64,000 nt of DNA from positions 224,010,986 to 224,074,985 of the forward strand of contig NC_134358.1 in the NCBI RefSeq assembly GCF_048569485.1, read 5' to 3'. A program made the translations under genes and the position numbers. The DNA comes from Anomaloglossus baeobatrachus (taxonomy: Eukaryota; Chordata; Amphibia; Anura; Aromobatidae). The notes under the pieces are model-generated. The model saw nothing but the letters and a program-made list of their open reading frames with translations. It was not told where the DNA came from and ran no database searches. Shown piece after piece: positions 10,476-22,924 of the stretch; within the stretch, counting starts at the first letter, position 1, and every line of letters starts with the position of its first letter.

Positions 10476-11480
10476 CTTTACACCTCCCCCCAGGACTACT
10501 CCACCTATTAGACACCTCTTCCCCAGGACAACTCCAACTATTAGACACCTCCCCCCCAGGACTACTCCTCCTATTATACTCCTCACCTCCAGGACTACTC
10601 CACCTGTTAGACTCCTCCCCCAGAACTACTCCTCCTATTAGACTCCTCTCCCCCCAGGACTCCTCCTCCTATTATCCTCCTCTCCCCCCAGTACTACTCC
10701 TCCTATTATCCTCCTATCCCCCCAGGACTACTTCTCCTATTATACTCCTCTCTCCCCAGGACTACTCCTCCTATTATCCTCCTCTCTCCCCAGGACTACT
10801 CCTCCTATTATACTCCTCACCCCCCAGGACTACTCCTCCTATTATTCTCCTCACCTCCAGGACTACTCCTTCTATTATACTCCTCTCCCCCCAGGACTAC
10901 TCCTCCTATTATCCTCCTCTCCCCCCAGGACTACTCCTCCTATTATAGTCCTCACCCCCCAGGAATACTCCTCCTATTATTCTCCTCACCTCCAGGACTA
11001 CTCCTTCTATTATACTCCTCTCCCCCCAGGACTACTCCTCCTATTATACTCCTCTCTCCCCAGGACAACTCCTCCTATTATCCTTCTATCCCCCCCAGGA
11101 CTACTCCTCCTATTATCCTCCTCTCTCCCCAGGACTACTCCTCCTATTATCCTTATCTTTCCCCAGGACTACTCCCCCTATTATCCTCCTCTCTCCCCAG
11201 GACTATTCCTCGTATTATCTTCCTCTCCCCCCAGGACTTCTCCTCCTTTTATACTCCTCTCTCCCCAGGACTACTCCTCCTATTATACTCCTCTCCCCCC
11301 AGGACTACTCCTCCTATTATACTCCTTTCCCCCAGGACTACTCCTCCTATTATACTCCTCACCTCCAGGACTACTCCTCCTATTATACTCCTCTCTCCCC
11401 AGGACTACTCCTCCTATTATACTCCTTTCCCCCAGAACTACTTCTCCTACTATACTCCTCTCCCCCAGGACTACTCCTCC
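10476..11480. repeat. Second minisatellite in Helitron copy 1, about 33-bp unit
   Basis: The unit is close to CCCCAGGACTACTCCTCCTA plus TTATACTCCTCTC and is repeated about 30 times with small length changes. It is strongly pyrimidine-rich on the plus strand. Confidence 0.9.
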
Positions 11481-11823
11481 AACACACACACACTGCACAA
11501 AACATACCTCCCCCCAAAACACACACACGCACCCCACACACACACACGCACCCCACACACACCCACACAAACCGTGCAACACACACACACAACGCTGCAG
11601 ACACACAGCGCTCCACAAACAATGCAACACACACAACACAAACAACACCGCTCTCACACACCCCCACACCCAGACAACACCCAGAACATTTACAGCGGCC
11701 TACACAAACACTTGGCAACTACACACAACAACATCTATATATATAACACAAATCATACATTACACAATAAATTCTAGAATACCCGATGCGTTAGAATTGG
11801 GCCACCATCTAGCATACATATAT

Positions 11824-12062
11824 TAGTGGTCAGCACTGTTGCTTTGCAGCGCTGGGGTCCTGGGTTCAAATCCCATGAAAGACAAAATCTGCAAGGAGTT
11901 TGTATCTTCTTCCGTATGTGTCTGGATTTCTTCCAGGTTCTCCGGTTTCCTCCCACACTCACAGAGACATACTGATAGGGAATGTAGATTGTCAGCCCCA
12001 ATGGGAATGGTGATGATCACATCTTTAAAGCACTGTGGAATTAATAGCATTGTGTAACTGAG
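11824..12062 (+). mobile_element. tRNA-derived SINE
   Basis: The head carries a degenerate tRNA-like promoter: an A-box-like TAGTGGTCAGCACTG and a B box, GGGTTCAAATCC. The body contains GGTTTCCTCCCACACTC, common in amphibian SINEs. The 3' part, GCACTGTGGAATTAATAGCA, resembles the tail of the L2 LINE at 23180-23215, which suggests mobilisation by L2 machinery. It ends at a (TA)n tract (12064-12104). Confidence 0.8.
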
Positions 12063-12064
12063 TA

Positions 12065-12104
<40 letters not shown>

Positions 12105-13697
12105 CTTACTTTTATATCACTCTGGTTATACACTGTGATATAGTATTTTGCATACTCCTGCCATAGCTCCATTAACTGGTAGTCAGGAAAGCTTTAGTTC
12201 TTTGTACATATCCTGTTTTGACTTGTAATCCTGCCAAAATGGCTGGCAATTTCTAATATATAAATTTTGGCTGCACATTTGGCAGTACCTGGACTTAAAG
12301 AAGGAAGTTTCATTTTTAAAATTAAATTAACTTCCTTATACCGTTATTCTGGTTTCTGCTTAAATGGTTTTGGCTGATGCCCATTGTACAAGAAATAGAA
12401 GAGGTTTGATGAAGTTAAATGGTAATGTATATGTTTTATTGTCTAATGTGAAGTTGTGGCATGAATTCTGTGCAGTTATCAGTAAATATCACTTAGATGG
12501 GTAGTCCGAGGAAAAAGTGACTGCCTATCCTCAGTATATTGTAGGTAATAACTTTTTGATGGGACCAGCAATGATGAGCAGAAAGAGGAATCAGTAGGGG
12601 TTTGACAACTTGCAGTTCTATTGTTCAGTTGTTACCGGCTCCGGAAGTGACGTCATCTAAACAGTGAAGAAAAGGGCCCAGGCCCATACTGTGTTTGTTC
12701 GTAGCTCCCAAGCACTGCAAATTAGTTCCTATTTAATAGATATGATCCAACCTGATAATCAATAATAATAATAATGGAGAATCCCTTTAAGAGGAAGGAC
12801 AATGCTCCAATAATTTTCTTAGTATGATTTAATAAAAATACATTTCCTCTATGAGCAATATTATGCGATCTGCATGAGATTAAGTAAATGTGTTTTTAAA
12901 AAGACATCTTATTGCTACAATTATTATGATTTAATGAGGATCTGAACCAGGTCATAAGTGGCCAGGTTTTTTTTCCTATTTTGTTCCTGATGCCATAACT
13001 AGAGTTTTTCTTTTATATCTGCCATATGGTTTCAGAGATATGAGCCTTTTTAGTTAGTGCTGATTGTTATGGGGTTTTTTTTTTAACCAAGGGAGCATGG
13101 CACACAGAATGCTATGGGGGTATTTCTTTAGGCTGTTCTGTAGTAATACTCTGTGAACAATACCCCTCTGTAAGGACCATACGCATTAGCACTAAATAAA
13201 AAGATCCACTTCTTTGTTATGTGGATAACTAAAAACAAATAATAATACACAAAACCTTGGGAACAGCAGGTATAAAATAAGAACAATAAGGGGTCACTCT
13301 ATGATGGTAGTCTTTGATGTTCCTGAACGCTGTTAATCTGCACACGTGTGGTTAATCTGCAGGTTAATAGTGTTCTAAAGCTGTGTGGTTGCTGCACTGA
13401 AAGCCAGCTACTGGGAGAAAATAAACTTTATTCTTCCCAGTAGCCTCGGGATTTCACTCGGCTTTCAGATGAGCGGCTGAACGGCTTCAGTCACCACTCA
13501 GTACGCATTGAGCGACGACAGTAACCCGACCTGACACTGACTGACACCTGTCTCTTTAGTGATGCACTGTGAGTCTGTGCCGGGGTGAGGTTATAGCTGC
13601 CGCTATTATGTACTAAGCATCATCACATCATGGTCATCACATCAATGATCAGGGCTCAGATCCTAGCCCTCTCCACATGTCCAAATAGACATGCATA
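12105..13697. other. Intergenic DNA, no gene seen
   Basis: AT-rich sequence with poly-A and poly-T runs and no coding frame or known RNA. Around 13390-13470 a loose inverted pair (GCCAGCTACTGGGAGAA and TTCTTCCCAGTAGCC) suggests a decayed mobile element. Near 12780 the sequence AATCCCTTTAAG looks like the end of a TTAA-type MITE, but no partner end was found. Confidence 0.5.
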
Positions 13698-15428
13698 TAC
13701 TTGGCGCGGGCGGAGGAGGGGACGCTGCGCTCTCCCTCTGCTCGGGTCCGGCCGCCGCTGCTGCTGCGGCCTCTGCTGCTCGGTGGCTCGAGCGATGTGC
13801 CGGATCCCGGGGACTCGAGCGGCGCTTCTCGCCCGTGAGTGAAAAGGGGATTGGTTTTGGGGATTTATTGTCCGTGACGCCACCCACGGTTGTGGTGATT
13901 GTGGGGACACCACCGCTGCTCTATATGGGGATCCCGGGAGCGGTGAAAGGGAGCAGCAAAGTTGTTAGTTCTCCCCTCCGTGGGTAGGGGGGTGGTTGTC
14001 CCGGGGCCCAGTGATGAGGTGGGGCGGATGAGAGATGGCAGGGCCGGTGCAGGGCCTGGTGAGGTGCAGGGTCGCGGGGGCAGCGCTGTGCCACACGGCA
14101 CGGTGGTACTCACTCAGCCTGAGACGGTGACACAGTTCTCGGTAAAACACACGGCTGGAAAGACGGTTCCCACGGACGGCTGCTGTTGCTTTTCCCCGGT
14201 AGTTGACGGTGACTGTCACTTTTCCTGCACCTAAGTTCACTGTTGGTAGCGATGGGTTCCCACCGATAACCCGCTCCCCGGCTTGGATATGGGCCGGAGG
14301 AGCCCCTCTTTGCCCGCAGGCGCTGGTCCTGAGAGACTGGTGCCCTGGCGGTGGCGGTGTCTCTCTCCTACGGTTGGATTGTTGCCTTTAATCGGGACTT
14401 AGTTGATGGGAAACCCAGGAGCTCCCCTTCACTGACGGATTTGGCAAATTCACGGCGACTCCTAGCCTTGCCGGGATCCGAAAGGCCCCTGCCAATGGTG
14501 CTGGCTTCTCTTCGTATACCGCTCCGGTACCGCCGGGCCACCACCCGTACCCGTTGGGCTGCCCGTCCAACACCGGTTTTATTTTTCTGAAAAAGATAAA
14601 AAAAAACACAATACAAATAGAATGACATCATCCCACAACGGGAGGCACTTTTTCTTAAACGTTACGGTAACATTTAAACGGTTGCTGCTGCCGCTCTCTC
14701 CCACCCAAGTAACCTGGCCCTGATGCTGCCTCTAAGAAACAGGCAGCACCCCTTGACCCCAGTCCTGAACCAAGTTACCCGAGCGGGATCTGTCCTTCCC
14801 CTCCAGAGGGTAGCCACCGGTTCCTGTGGTGGCTGGGCCCCAGCCTGCTCCACTGCGGGCCCTCCCTCCAACCTGCCTCTCCGGAGGCGGTAACGGTAGC
14901 TGCAACAAACATATTTTATTTACATGCCACTTAACATTTGTGGTTGCCCTGCAAGTTCTCGGGCCTGTTCATAGAGAGTTCCCTATGCAAAACTTGTAAA
15001 AGGGGTCCCAACGGGGACCAGTTGCCGGCTACGACCGGTTCAATCACGGTTCAAATCAGGTTACTCCATCAGTTGATCATTTTCATTTTTAAACACTGGT
15101 GGTCCCAACGGGGACAACTTTTAGGCGGAGGACCGCCGGCTTAGCAGTCCATCCTCAATCGCGGGGCTCTAGTGCCACCTTCACATGGTGCACCGCTGTG
15201 GACCCCGATGGTAGCTCGCTGCGGTTCATCTTCCTCCATATTCAGGCGGGCATGCACATCCGCTCTACACCCCTCTCGTGCATCGATCTCCCTGCGCAGC
15301 TGCTGTTGCCGCCGCTCCCAGCCGGGAGCACTTTCTGTTTGCTCCGGTTCAGCGTGTGCGGGGGACGGACCCAGCCAGAGTCCCTCCGTGTTGGCTACGA
15401 TCGACACCTTCAGTAATGAGGGACCCCG

Positions 15429-15965
15429 CTATGACATGGCCTGCTCTGCCTCCTGGCAGCTGCATCCCCGCCGTACCTCCGGTGCATCTTTGCTGACGGC
15501 CTCAGCCTTCGGCTTCTTCCATTGAAGCGGATCAAGGTGGTCACGAGTTTCTGCTGCAGGTCGGTCCGCCGGGGCGTATTGGCAGGGTACCACTACCGGT
15601 GGTGGTGGTAGCGGGCCTAGTGGCGGGGCAGCAGCAGCCAACACGGGTAGCGGGGGAGGTAGCAGGGCGAGCGGGTATGGACCGGGTCCTTCAGCCGTGA
15701 TGACCGACCCACTAGGGGTACAGGGGCATGGGTCACTTACCCTCCCTTCCAAGACTCCCTCCACCTCGCGTCTCCATATGGCCGCCACCACTTCCACCAT
15801 GTCGGCCTCCCACTCCTCCAGGAGGAGCTGCATGCGGACCTGCAGATGGCTGCTTAGCTGGACGGTCCGGACTTCCACCCACGCCGCCATGCCGGGCGCG
15901 GGGACCACGGTGTTGTTGGTCGGACTCAGCCTCTTTAGCAGCGGCCTCTTCCAGGAACCAGTCAA
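15429..15965 (-). pseudogene. Remnant of the LTR-element protein in copy B
   Basis: This frame matches the N-terminal part of the protein at 5978-7102. AAWVEVRTVQLSSHLQVRMQ parallels the charged helical segment, and the proline/alanine-rich linker LPVLAAAAPPLGPLPP follows. It shows that the protein is a family feature and not a chance frame of one copy. The copy is not intact. Confidence 0.65.
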
Positions 15966-16237
15966 TGGCCGCAGGGTCCTGGCGTCCCTGCTTCTATAGC
16001 CGCGGCTACATGCGACCAGTCGCCATTTCGTCCCCCTTAGCCTCTTTTTTCGGCCCCTCCTCTATCGGGGCGGGGTTTTGGCCTTCGCGCCTCCACTACT
16101 CGAGAAGACGCTCGAGCGGGAACTTTTCGCGCCAAAGATGGCAGCTTCTGAAATTTTCTGGCCGGATACCTCCAGCGGTAACAAGGCGCACCTCTACCCA
16201 ACGGCAGAGTGGTAAGATCCTGTTCGTGACGCCAAGT

Positions 16238-17500
16238 TGTCGCGGGCGGAGGAGGGGACGCTGCGCTCTCCCTCTGCTCGGATCCGGCCGCCGCTGCTGC
16301 TGCGGCCTCTGCTGCTCGGTGGCTTGAGCGATTTGCCGGATCCCGGGGACTTGAGCGGCGCTCCTCGCCCGTGAGTGAAAAGGGGATTGGTTTTGGGGAT
16401 TTATTGTCCGTGACGCCACCCACGGTTGTGGTGATTCACCCACGGTTGTGGTGATTGTGGGGACCCCACCGCTGCTCTATATGGGGATCCCGGGAGCGGT
16501 GAAAGGGAGCAGCAAAGTTGTTAGTTCTCCCCTCCGTGGGTAGGGGGGTGGTTGTCCCGGGGCCCAGTGATGAGGTGGGGGGATGAGGGATGGCAGGGCC
16601 GGTGCAGGGCCTGGTGAGGTACAGGGTCGTGGGGGCAGCGCTGTGCCACACGGCATGGTGGTACTCACTCAGCCTGAGACGGTGACACAGTTCTCGGTAA
16701 AACACACGGCTGGAAAGACGGTTCTCACGGACGGCTGCTGTTGCTTTTCCCCGGTAGTTGATGGTGACTGTCACTTTTCCTGCACCTAAGTTCACTGTTG
16801 GTAGCGATGGGTTCCCACCGATAACCCGCTCCCCGGCTTGGATATGGGCCGGAGGAGCCCCTCTTTGCCCGCAGGTGCTGGCCCTGAGAGACTGGTGCCC
16901 TGGCGGTGGCGGTGTCTCTCTCCTACGGTTGGACTGTTGCCTTCAATCGGGACTTAGTTGTTGGGAGACCCAGGAGGTCCCCTTCACTGACGGATTTGGC
17001 AAATTCACGGCGACTCCTAGCCTTGCCGGGATCCGAAAGGCCCCTGCCAATGGTGCTGGCTTCTCTTCGTATACCGCTCCAGTACCGCCGGGCCACCACC
17101 CGTCCACAGTCCTTTCGGCAACCTCCGATCAGCCTCTCCTGCAGACGGTCACCGCCGTCTGCTAACCTTGCTGTCTCAGTCCGGGGCACACACCCGGACC
17201 AACTTCAGGCTTTCTCAACTGTCACTTTCTCTGTCACTACTCTCACTGTCCTCCTTCTCCTTCCTCTCACTTTTAACTCTCCAAACTCAACCCTCTCTAA
17301 CTCTGCCTGGTTTTCCTGCCTCCAGGACTGTGAACTCCTTGGTGGGTGGAGACCAACCGCCTGGCTCCACCCCCTGGTGTGGACATCAGCCCCTGGAGGA
17401 AGGCAACAAGGATTTTTGGTGTAGCTTTGGTGTACCTATCCGGGGTGTAGGGTGTGGTGGTGTCATTACCTGTGACCCCTGGCTTGCCCAGGGCGTCACA
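16238..17500 (-). repeat. Upstream LTR of copy B
   Basis: About 1263 bp, from TGTCGCGGGCGG to GGGCGTCACA on the plus map. It is very similar to the LTR sequence starting at 13702. Confidence 0.8.
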
Positions 17501-17504
17501 TACT

Positions 17505-19028
17505 TATTATTGGATAAGGGGAATTTCTTAGCAGGCACATTTCTACACTTTTAGCAATAACTATGCTTGGTATTGCAGCTTGATCCACTTCATGGCAATG
17601 CAATGAAGATTTAGTTAACGATGATACTAAGAATATATTGACTGCGTCTCCTAAATAGGGAACATACATTTTATAAAGCTGGGCATCCCCTTTAAATAAT
17701 ATCAACTATCTTATAAGAAACAAATTAAGTAAATAATGGAACGTTCACTTTTTATGAACCTGATCTATTAACCAGATCGAAGAAGGAAAACAAAAAGAAT
17801 CGCTCACTCTGGATGAATAAATATGTCGGTGCATTACATGGAAAGCACATTGATTTTAATAGAAATTGTGTAATGATTATTTTTTTTCCTGTGGAGGCAC
17901 TGCAGGAAGATTGAACATCGCTGCTGAATATTACAACTGAATATTATATATTACAACTGACCTAGGGGAGCAGAGTTGCTTACTTGATTTTATATTTTTT
18001 TTTGGATGGTTTATCAAAATAATCATGAACAGTCAACATTTTTATGAACACATTGGAAAACTATAATAAATCATTAAGATTTGAAATTGGTTGTTGACTA
18101 CTTGGACAATTCCTTCTCATCCTCTTTAAATAAAAAAAAAAATTATACTCACCTCCAGTGCTTTCATCATTCCAGTGGGGTTGGCACTTGCTCTTTTGGG
18201 GCTCACTTGAAGCTGTTACATCACAAGAGTCCTGTGCCCAATGAGCGCTAGCATCACTCTCCCCACTGTTGGGTGAACCAAACATCAATATCAAATGAGC
18301 AGCAGGCTGCTGCTCTGACTTCCTCTTCATGTTTGCTTTGTCCGAACGCAGGGAGAGTGAAGCCGACGTTGATTAGACGCAGGGATCTTGTGACATAAAA
18401 ACTTCAAATGAGCCTCAGTAGAGTAATTGCCGACCCCACTAGAATGATGACAGTGTCAGGCTACCACCAGGGGGAGCTGGAGCCCTGCAGGAAAAGACAC
18501 TACATAGAGCTGAATCAGCATGGAGGTGGGCACACAGTGTGTGCTGGAGCACTGCCCTGCAGAGTCAGTCAGAATACAGAGGCCACGGGGCGTGCGGGGG
18601 ATGGTCAGGCAGGCCAGGTCATACACAATACAGTAAGAAAGAAAACTGGAGGAACGAGCAAAAGCAGGGTCGAGGTCAGGCCAAGATCAGTACCAGAGGA
18701 AGCAACTGAGTGGTGAGGTAGGAGAAGGGGGAATGACTGGGGCTATTGTGGGAAGGAAGGAGGTGGGACAGAACACAGACAGAGCACACGGGAAGGACGG
18801 ATCAGGAAACACTTACAGGGACCAGCAATCACAGGCAAAGCAGTGCTAAGCTTATAGCTGGCGCAGGTTCAACAGAGATGACAGAATTTAAAGCATCCAA
18901 GCTCCGGAAGTGAGGCCCAAGAGAAGGCTCCGCCCCCTAGCCATGTGGACGGGGAGGTGGAACCATGACAGAAAGCACAGGAGGTGGGTATAAGTTTTTT
19001 AGTGTTTTTGTTTTAATGGACGCAAACA
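17505..19028. other. Intergenic DNA with unclassified repeat-like stretches
   Basis: 17505-18390 is AT-rich and has no gene. From about 18395 to 18975 the base composition changes to GC-rich, with text typical of degraded frog retroelement internal regions (runs such as GGTCAGGCAGGCCAGGTC). No LTR pair or reverse transcriptase is visible, so no family is assigned. A 102-codon frame at 18408-18716 shows no recognisable domain. Confidence 0.4.
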
Positions 19029-19059
19029 CTCAGATTTGGAGATGAGCGAACCTGAACTC

Positions 19060-19791
19060 TTACATAGTTACATAGGTTTTAAAAAGACCTAGGTCCAACT
19101 AGTTCAACTTTCCTCCAACAATTATACATTTTGTCATTAAGTCATTTCTAACAACAATGTTGTGTGTACTGAGGAAATCATCCAACCCATTTTTAAAAGC
19201 CGTTATAGTATCCGCCATTACTACCTTTTGTGGTAGGGCATTCCACAGTCTGACTGCTCTAACTGTAAAGAACCCTTTCCTATTTAGCTGCCGAAATCTC
19301 ATTTCTTCGACTCGCAATGAGTACCCCCTGATCCTCAGTAATGTCTTTGGAAGGAATAAGTCATGTGCCAGTCCTATATATTGATCACGCATTTATTTAT
19401 ATATATAAATGAGATCTCCTCTGAGACGTTCTTTTTCTAAGCTAAAGATAGTTAACTTTTTCATCCTCTCATCATATGGTAGGCCTTCCATTCCTTGTAA
19501 TAATCTAGTTACCCACCTTTGAACGGACTCTAACGAGTTTACTTCCATTTAATGTATACGCAGCTATAGGATTACTCTGTCCTAGGTGCATTACTTTACA
19601 TTTATCAACATTAAATCTCATTTGCCAAGTGTCTGCCCATTTTAACATCTTATCCAGATCGTTTTGTAACATTGTACTATCAAGGTCAGTTTTTAATATC
19701 ACAGTTTGGTGTCATCGGCAAAGACTGACACTTTACTATCAATCCCAACCACAAGGTCATTAATAAAGAGATTAAAAAAAATTGATCCTAG
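19060..19791 (-). mobile_element. CR1 LINE fragment
   Basis: Two minus-strand frames match the C-terminal third of the CR1 ORF2. One holds WADTWQMRFNVDKCKVMHLG (19505-19702) and the other RAVRLWNALPQKVV followed by TFKNGLDDF (19099-19392). They lie in different frames, so the copy is decayed. The 3' end on the left reads TTACATAGTTACATAGG, typical of frog CR1. A short continuation (about 23843-23860) follows the solo LTR that splits it. Confidence 0.85.
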
Positions 19792-20392
19792 TGTGATGCC
19801 CTGGACACCCCAGGGGTCACAGGTCACTACATCACACACACACACACACCCCCAACACTAGGCAGGTAACACCCATCAACCACAAAGACCTGATTGCCTC
19901 CCTCAGTGTTGGACAGGCACACCAGGTGGGCGGAGTCAGGCGGAAAGACACGCCCACCGATGAGTCTGCTGGCCTGAGGCAGGAAAAACACAGGGAGTTG
20001 ACTTCTGCCCAGGGCAGAGAAAGGAAAGTACAGTTGAGGAGTAGTGGAGTGAAGTGCAGTTCTGCGCGGGGCCTGGGTTGGAGCCTAGGACCCCCAAACA
20101 GTAAGGCAGGCAGACGACAGGGGCCGCCTGCAGGAGACCGTGAACACGACCAGTGGAACTGTAGGGACGGGGACAGGGTTGGAGCCCGCCGGAACCGAAC
20201 CGGGGAGTCAACAGTATCCCAGAGCACCAGGACGGGTACTCAGACCCTGACTAGGCCGTAGGCCACCACCATAGTCAAATAGCCATAGTCATAGCCACCA
20301 TAGTCAAATTCACTGATTGAGGATCTGGACCTCCCGGGGTTCTTTCCCACCAAAGTCCCGATTGAAGGCAACAGCCCAACCCGACCTTTGAA

Positions 20393-22912
20393 GTGCACTC
20401 TGTCCGCATCTATTCTCCTTCCAACCTCCAAGTGGCCATCATATACAGACCCCCAGGCCCTACCACTTCCTTTATCGACCAGTTCTCTGCCTGGCTTCTA
20501 CACTTTCTCTCTGGTTACATTCCCACTATCATCATGGGTGACTTCAACATCCCCACTGACACCCGCCAGTCAGCAGCCTCCAAACTCCTCTCCCTTGCTT
20601 CATCTTTTGGTCTATCTCAGTGGTCCACCTCTGCCACCCATAAAGATGGACACACATTAGACCTTATCTTCACCCGTCTCTGCTCTCTATCTAACCTCAC
20701 TACCTCCCCTCTCCCTTTATCTGACCATCATCTATTGACCTTCTCTGCTCTGTCCTCCTCACCTGCCCCTCCTGCCCAGCACGTATCACACCCTCGCAGA
20801 AACCTCGCACACGTCAACATACACACCCTTTCTGACTCTATCCTACCACTGTCCTCCATATCTTCAGTGCATGACACGAACAGTGCCACCACTTTCTACA
20901 ACTCCACTCTCACATCAGCTATTGATTCAGTCGCTCCTCTTGTGCATGGCAGAGTGAGACAAATCAATAGACAACCCTGGCACAACAGCCTCACTAAAAA
21001 GCTTCGGCAAGTGTCTAGGGCCGCAGAGCGGCGCTGGAAGAAAATGCACTCCCAGGAAAACTTCACCACATTCAAAAATGCAATTCACACATTTCGCTTG
21101 GCCCTTACCTCGGCTAAACAGGAATACTTCAGAAACCTCATATCCTCTTTAACACACAACCCCAAACAGTTATTCAATACTTTAAACTCCATCCTTCGCC
21201 CACCACTGCCCCCTCCAACCTCCCTCATTTCCGCAGAAGAATTTGCCACATATTTCAAAGAAAAGATCGACCAAACCAGACAAGTCTTTTCTGCTCAACC
21301 ACCACAACCCCTTCATATAACAGACCACTGCTCCTCCCCCATAAATGTCCTCTCTACTATCACCGAAGAAGAGCTTGCACATCTTCTCTCAAAAGCGCAC
21401 CTCACCACCTGTGCACGTGATCCCATCCCAACCCACCTCCTCCCCAACCTCACCACTATCCTAATTCCAGCCTTAACCCATCTCTTCAACCTATCTTTAA
21501 CGACTGGTACCTTCCCTTCTGCCTTTAAACATGCAACAGTCACACCCATCCTAAAGAAACCTTCCCTCGACCCAACCTCTGCTGCCAGCTATCGCCCCAT
21601 ATCGCTACTCCCATTCGCCTCAAAACTCCTGGAACAGCACGTCCATGCTGAACTCTCCTCCCACCTCTCCTCTAACTCTCACTTTGACAGCCTACAGTCC
21701 GGCTTCCGTCCACATCATTCCACTGAAACTGCCCTGACAAAAATCACAAATGACTTACTTACTGCCAAAGCTAACAACCACTTCTCTATACTCCTACTTC
21801 TAGACTTATCCTCAGCTTTTGACACTGTTGACCACTCCCTCCTACTACAGATCCTCTCTTCCCTTGGTGTCAGAGACCTCGTCCTCTCTTGGATCTCTTC
21901 ATACCTCTCCAACCGCACTTTTAGTGTCTCCCACTCCCACACAACCTCTTCATCCCGCCATCTCTCTGTTGGTGTCCCTCAAGGCTCTGTCCTGGGACCA
22001 TTACTTTTTTCTATCTATACATTTGGCCTGGGACAACTCATAAAGTCCCATGGCTTCCAGTACCACTTATATGCCGATGACACTCAGATCTACCTCTCTG
22101 GCCCAGATGTCATATCTCTGCTGTCTAGAATCCCAGAGTGCCTATCTGCTATATCTTCCTTCTTCTCCTCTCGCTTCCTAAAGCTCAATGTGGCCAAAAC
22201 TGAGCTGATCATCTTTCCTCCATCTCACCTACACTCTCTACCTGATCTATCTATTACAATAAATAACATCACGCTCTCCCCAGCACCCAAAGTTCGGTGC
22301 CTCGGAGTGACCTTTGACTCTGCCTTGTCCTTCATACCACACATCCAATCCCTCACCACCTCCTGTCGTCTTCAACTCAAAAATATTTCCAGAATCCGCC
22401 CCTTCATCAATTCTCAATCTACAAAACTGCTAGTGCATGCCCTCATAATCTCCCGCCTCGACTACTGCAACATCCTCCTATCTGGTCTCCCTGCTAACAC
22501 GCTCGCCCCTCTCCAGTCCATCCTTAATGCTGCTGCCCGACTGATCCACCTCTTGCCTCACTACCACCCCGCTTTTCCTCTCTGCATGTCCCTCCACTGG
22601 CTCCCAATCTTCCATCGTATCCAATTCAAACTACTAATACTGACTTACAAAACCATCCACAAATTGTCTCCTCCATATATCTCTGAACTAATATCTCGCT
22701 ACACTCCAAAACGTAATCTCCGGTCCTCCCAAGATCTCCTTCTCTCCTCCTCTCTCATTCGCTCCTCATGCAATTGCCTCCAAGACTTCTCCCGAACATC
22801 CCCAGTCTTCTGGAACTCACTGCCTCAACACGTCAGACTATCTACTACACTTGCAAACTTCAAACGGAACCTAAAGACTCATCTGTTCAGAAATGCCTAT
22901 AACCTTCAATGA
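20393..22912 (+). CDS. L2 LINE ORF2 fragment: endonuclease C-terminus and reverse transcriptase
   Basis: An uninterrupted 839-codon frame. The first codon is GTG, within the truncated domain, and not a true start. Residues about 14-115 hold the end of the apurinic endonuclease: IIYRPPG, IMGDFN (47-52), and SDHHLL (110-115). Reverse transcriptase follows with SYRPISLLP (399-407), [12 protein letters not shown] (437-448), [13 protein letters not shown] (470-482), [13 protein letters not shown] (528-540) and the catalytic YADD (560-563). The C-terminal part has [15 protein letters not shown] and [10 protein letters not shown], typical of L2. No stop or frameshift is seen. The product would nick DNA and prime reverse transcription of LINE RNA, but this copy lacks the endonuclease N-terminus. 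Confidence 0.9.
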   Translation: MHSVRIYSPSNLQVAIIYRPPGPTTSFIDQFSAWLLHFLSGYIPTIIMGDFNIPTDTRQSAASKLLSLASSFGLSQWSTSATHKDGHTLDLIFTRLCSLSNLTTSPLPLSDHHLLTFSALSSSPAPPAQHVSHPRRNLAHVNIHTLSDSILPLSSISSVHDTNSATTFYNSTLTSAIDSVAPLVHGRVRQINRQPWHNSLTKKLRQVSRAAERRWKKMHSQENFTTFKNAIHTFRLALTSAKQEYFRNLISSLTHNPKQLFNTLNSILRPPLPPPTSLISAEEFATYFKEKIDQTRQVFSAQPPQPLHITDHCSSPINVLSTITEEELAHLLSKAHLTTCARDPIPTHLLPNLTTILIPALTHLFNLSLTTGTFPSAFKHATVTPILKKPSLDPTSAASYRPISLLPFASKLLEQHVHAELSSHLSSNSHFDSLQSGFRPHHSTETALTKITNDLLTAKANNHFSILLLLDLSSAFDTVDHSLLLQILSSLGVRDLVLSWISSYLSNRTFSVSHSHTTSSSRHLSVGVPQGSVLGPLLFSIYTFGLGQLIKSHGFQYHLYADDTQIYLSGPDVISLLSRIPECLSAISSFFSSRFLKLNVAKTELIIFPPSHLHSLPDLSITINNITLSPAPKVRCLGVTFDSALSFIPHIQSLTTSCRLQLKNISRIRPFINSQSTKLLVHALIISRLDYCNILLSGLPANTLAPLQSILNAAARLIHLLPHYHPAFPLCMSLHWLPIFHRIQFKLLILTYKTIHKLSPPYISELISRYTPKRNLRSSQDLLLSSSLIRSSCNCLQDFSRTSPVFWNSLPQHVRLSTTLANFKRNLKTHLFRNAYNLQ

Positions 22913-22924
22913 CCTCACTGCTTC

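Larger units (their letters stand above)
9749..11812 (+). mobile_element. Non-autonomous Helitron, copy 1
   Basis: The 5' end TCTATATATATAATTG follows an A in the Tc1-like host. Next comes a (CTGT)n run and GCTCCAAAAT. The 3' end has a stem-loop near ACCCGATGCGTTAGAATTGG and finishes in CTAG (11809-11812), the CTRR signature of Helitrons. The same two ends bound the copies at 49254-51901 and 51902-54681 on the other strand. The interior is almost entirely tandem repeat, with no Rep or helicase frame. The base after CTAG is C rather than T, so the right flank has changed since insertion. Confidence 0.8.
13702..17500 (-). mobile_element. Non-autonomous LTR retroelement, copy B (broken)
   Basis: This is a second member of the family at 4138-8574. 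It is flanked by the 4-bp duplication TACT (13698-13701 and 17501-17504). Its right-hand LTR (16238-17500) is followed on the minus strand by the same primer-binding-site-like TGGCGTCACGAACAGGATC. LTR and internal sequences match copy A in order, and LTR-to-LTR similarity is high. The element is broken, with at least two breaks, but its target duplication is still exact. It represents a different subfamily from copy A, judging by consistent differences in the LTR head. Confidence 0.8.

Noticed and set aside
9789-10948. Proline-rich frames of 240-358 codons
   Set aside because: Produced by the GC- and CT-rich minisatellites inside Helitron copy 1; no domain and no consistent start.
11824-11900. 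A tRNA gene
   Set aside because: The A and B boxes are degenerate and followed by a SINE body; no cloverleaf could be drawn.
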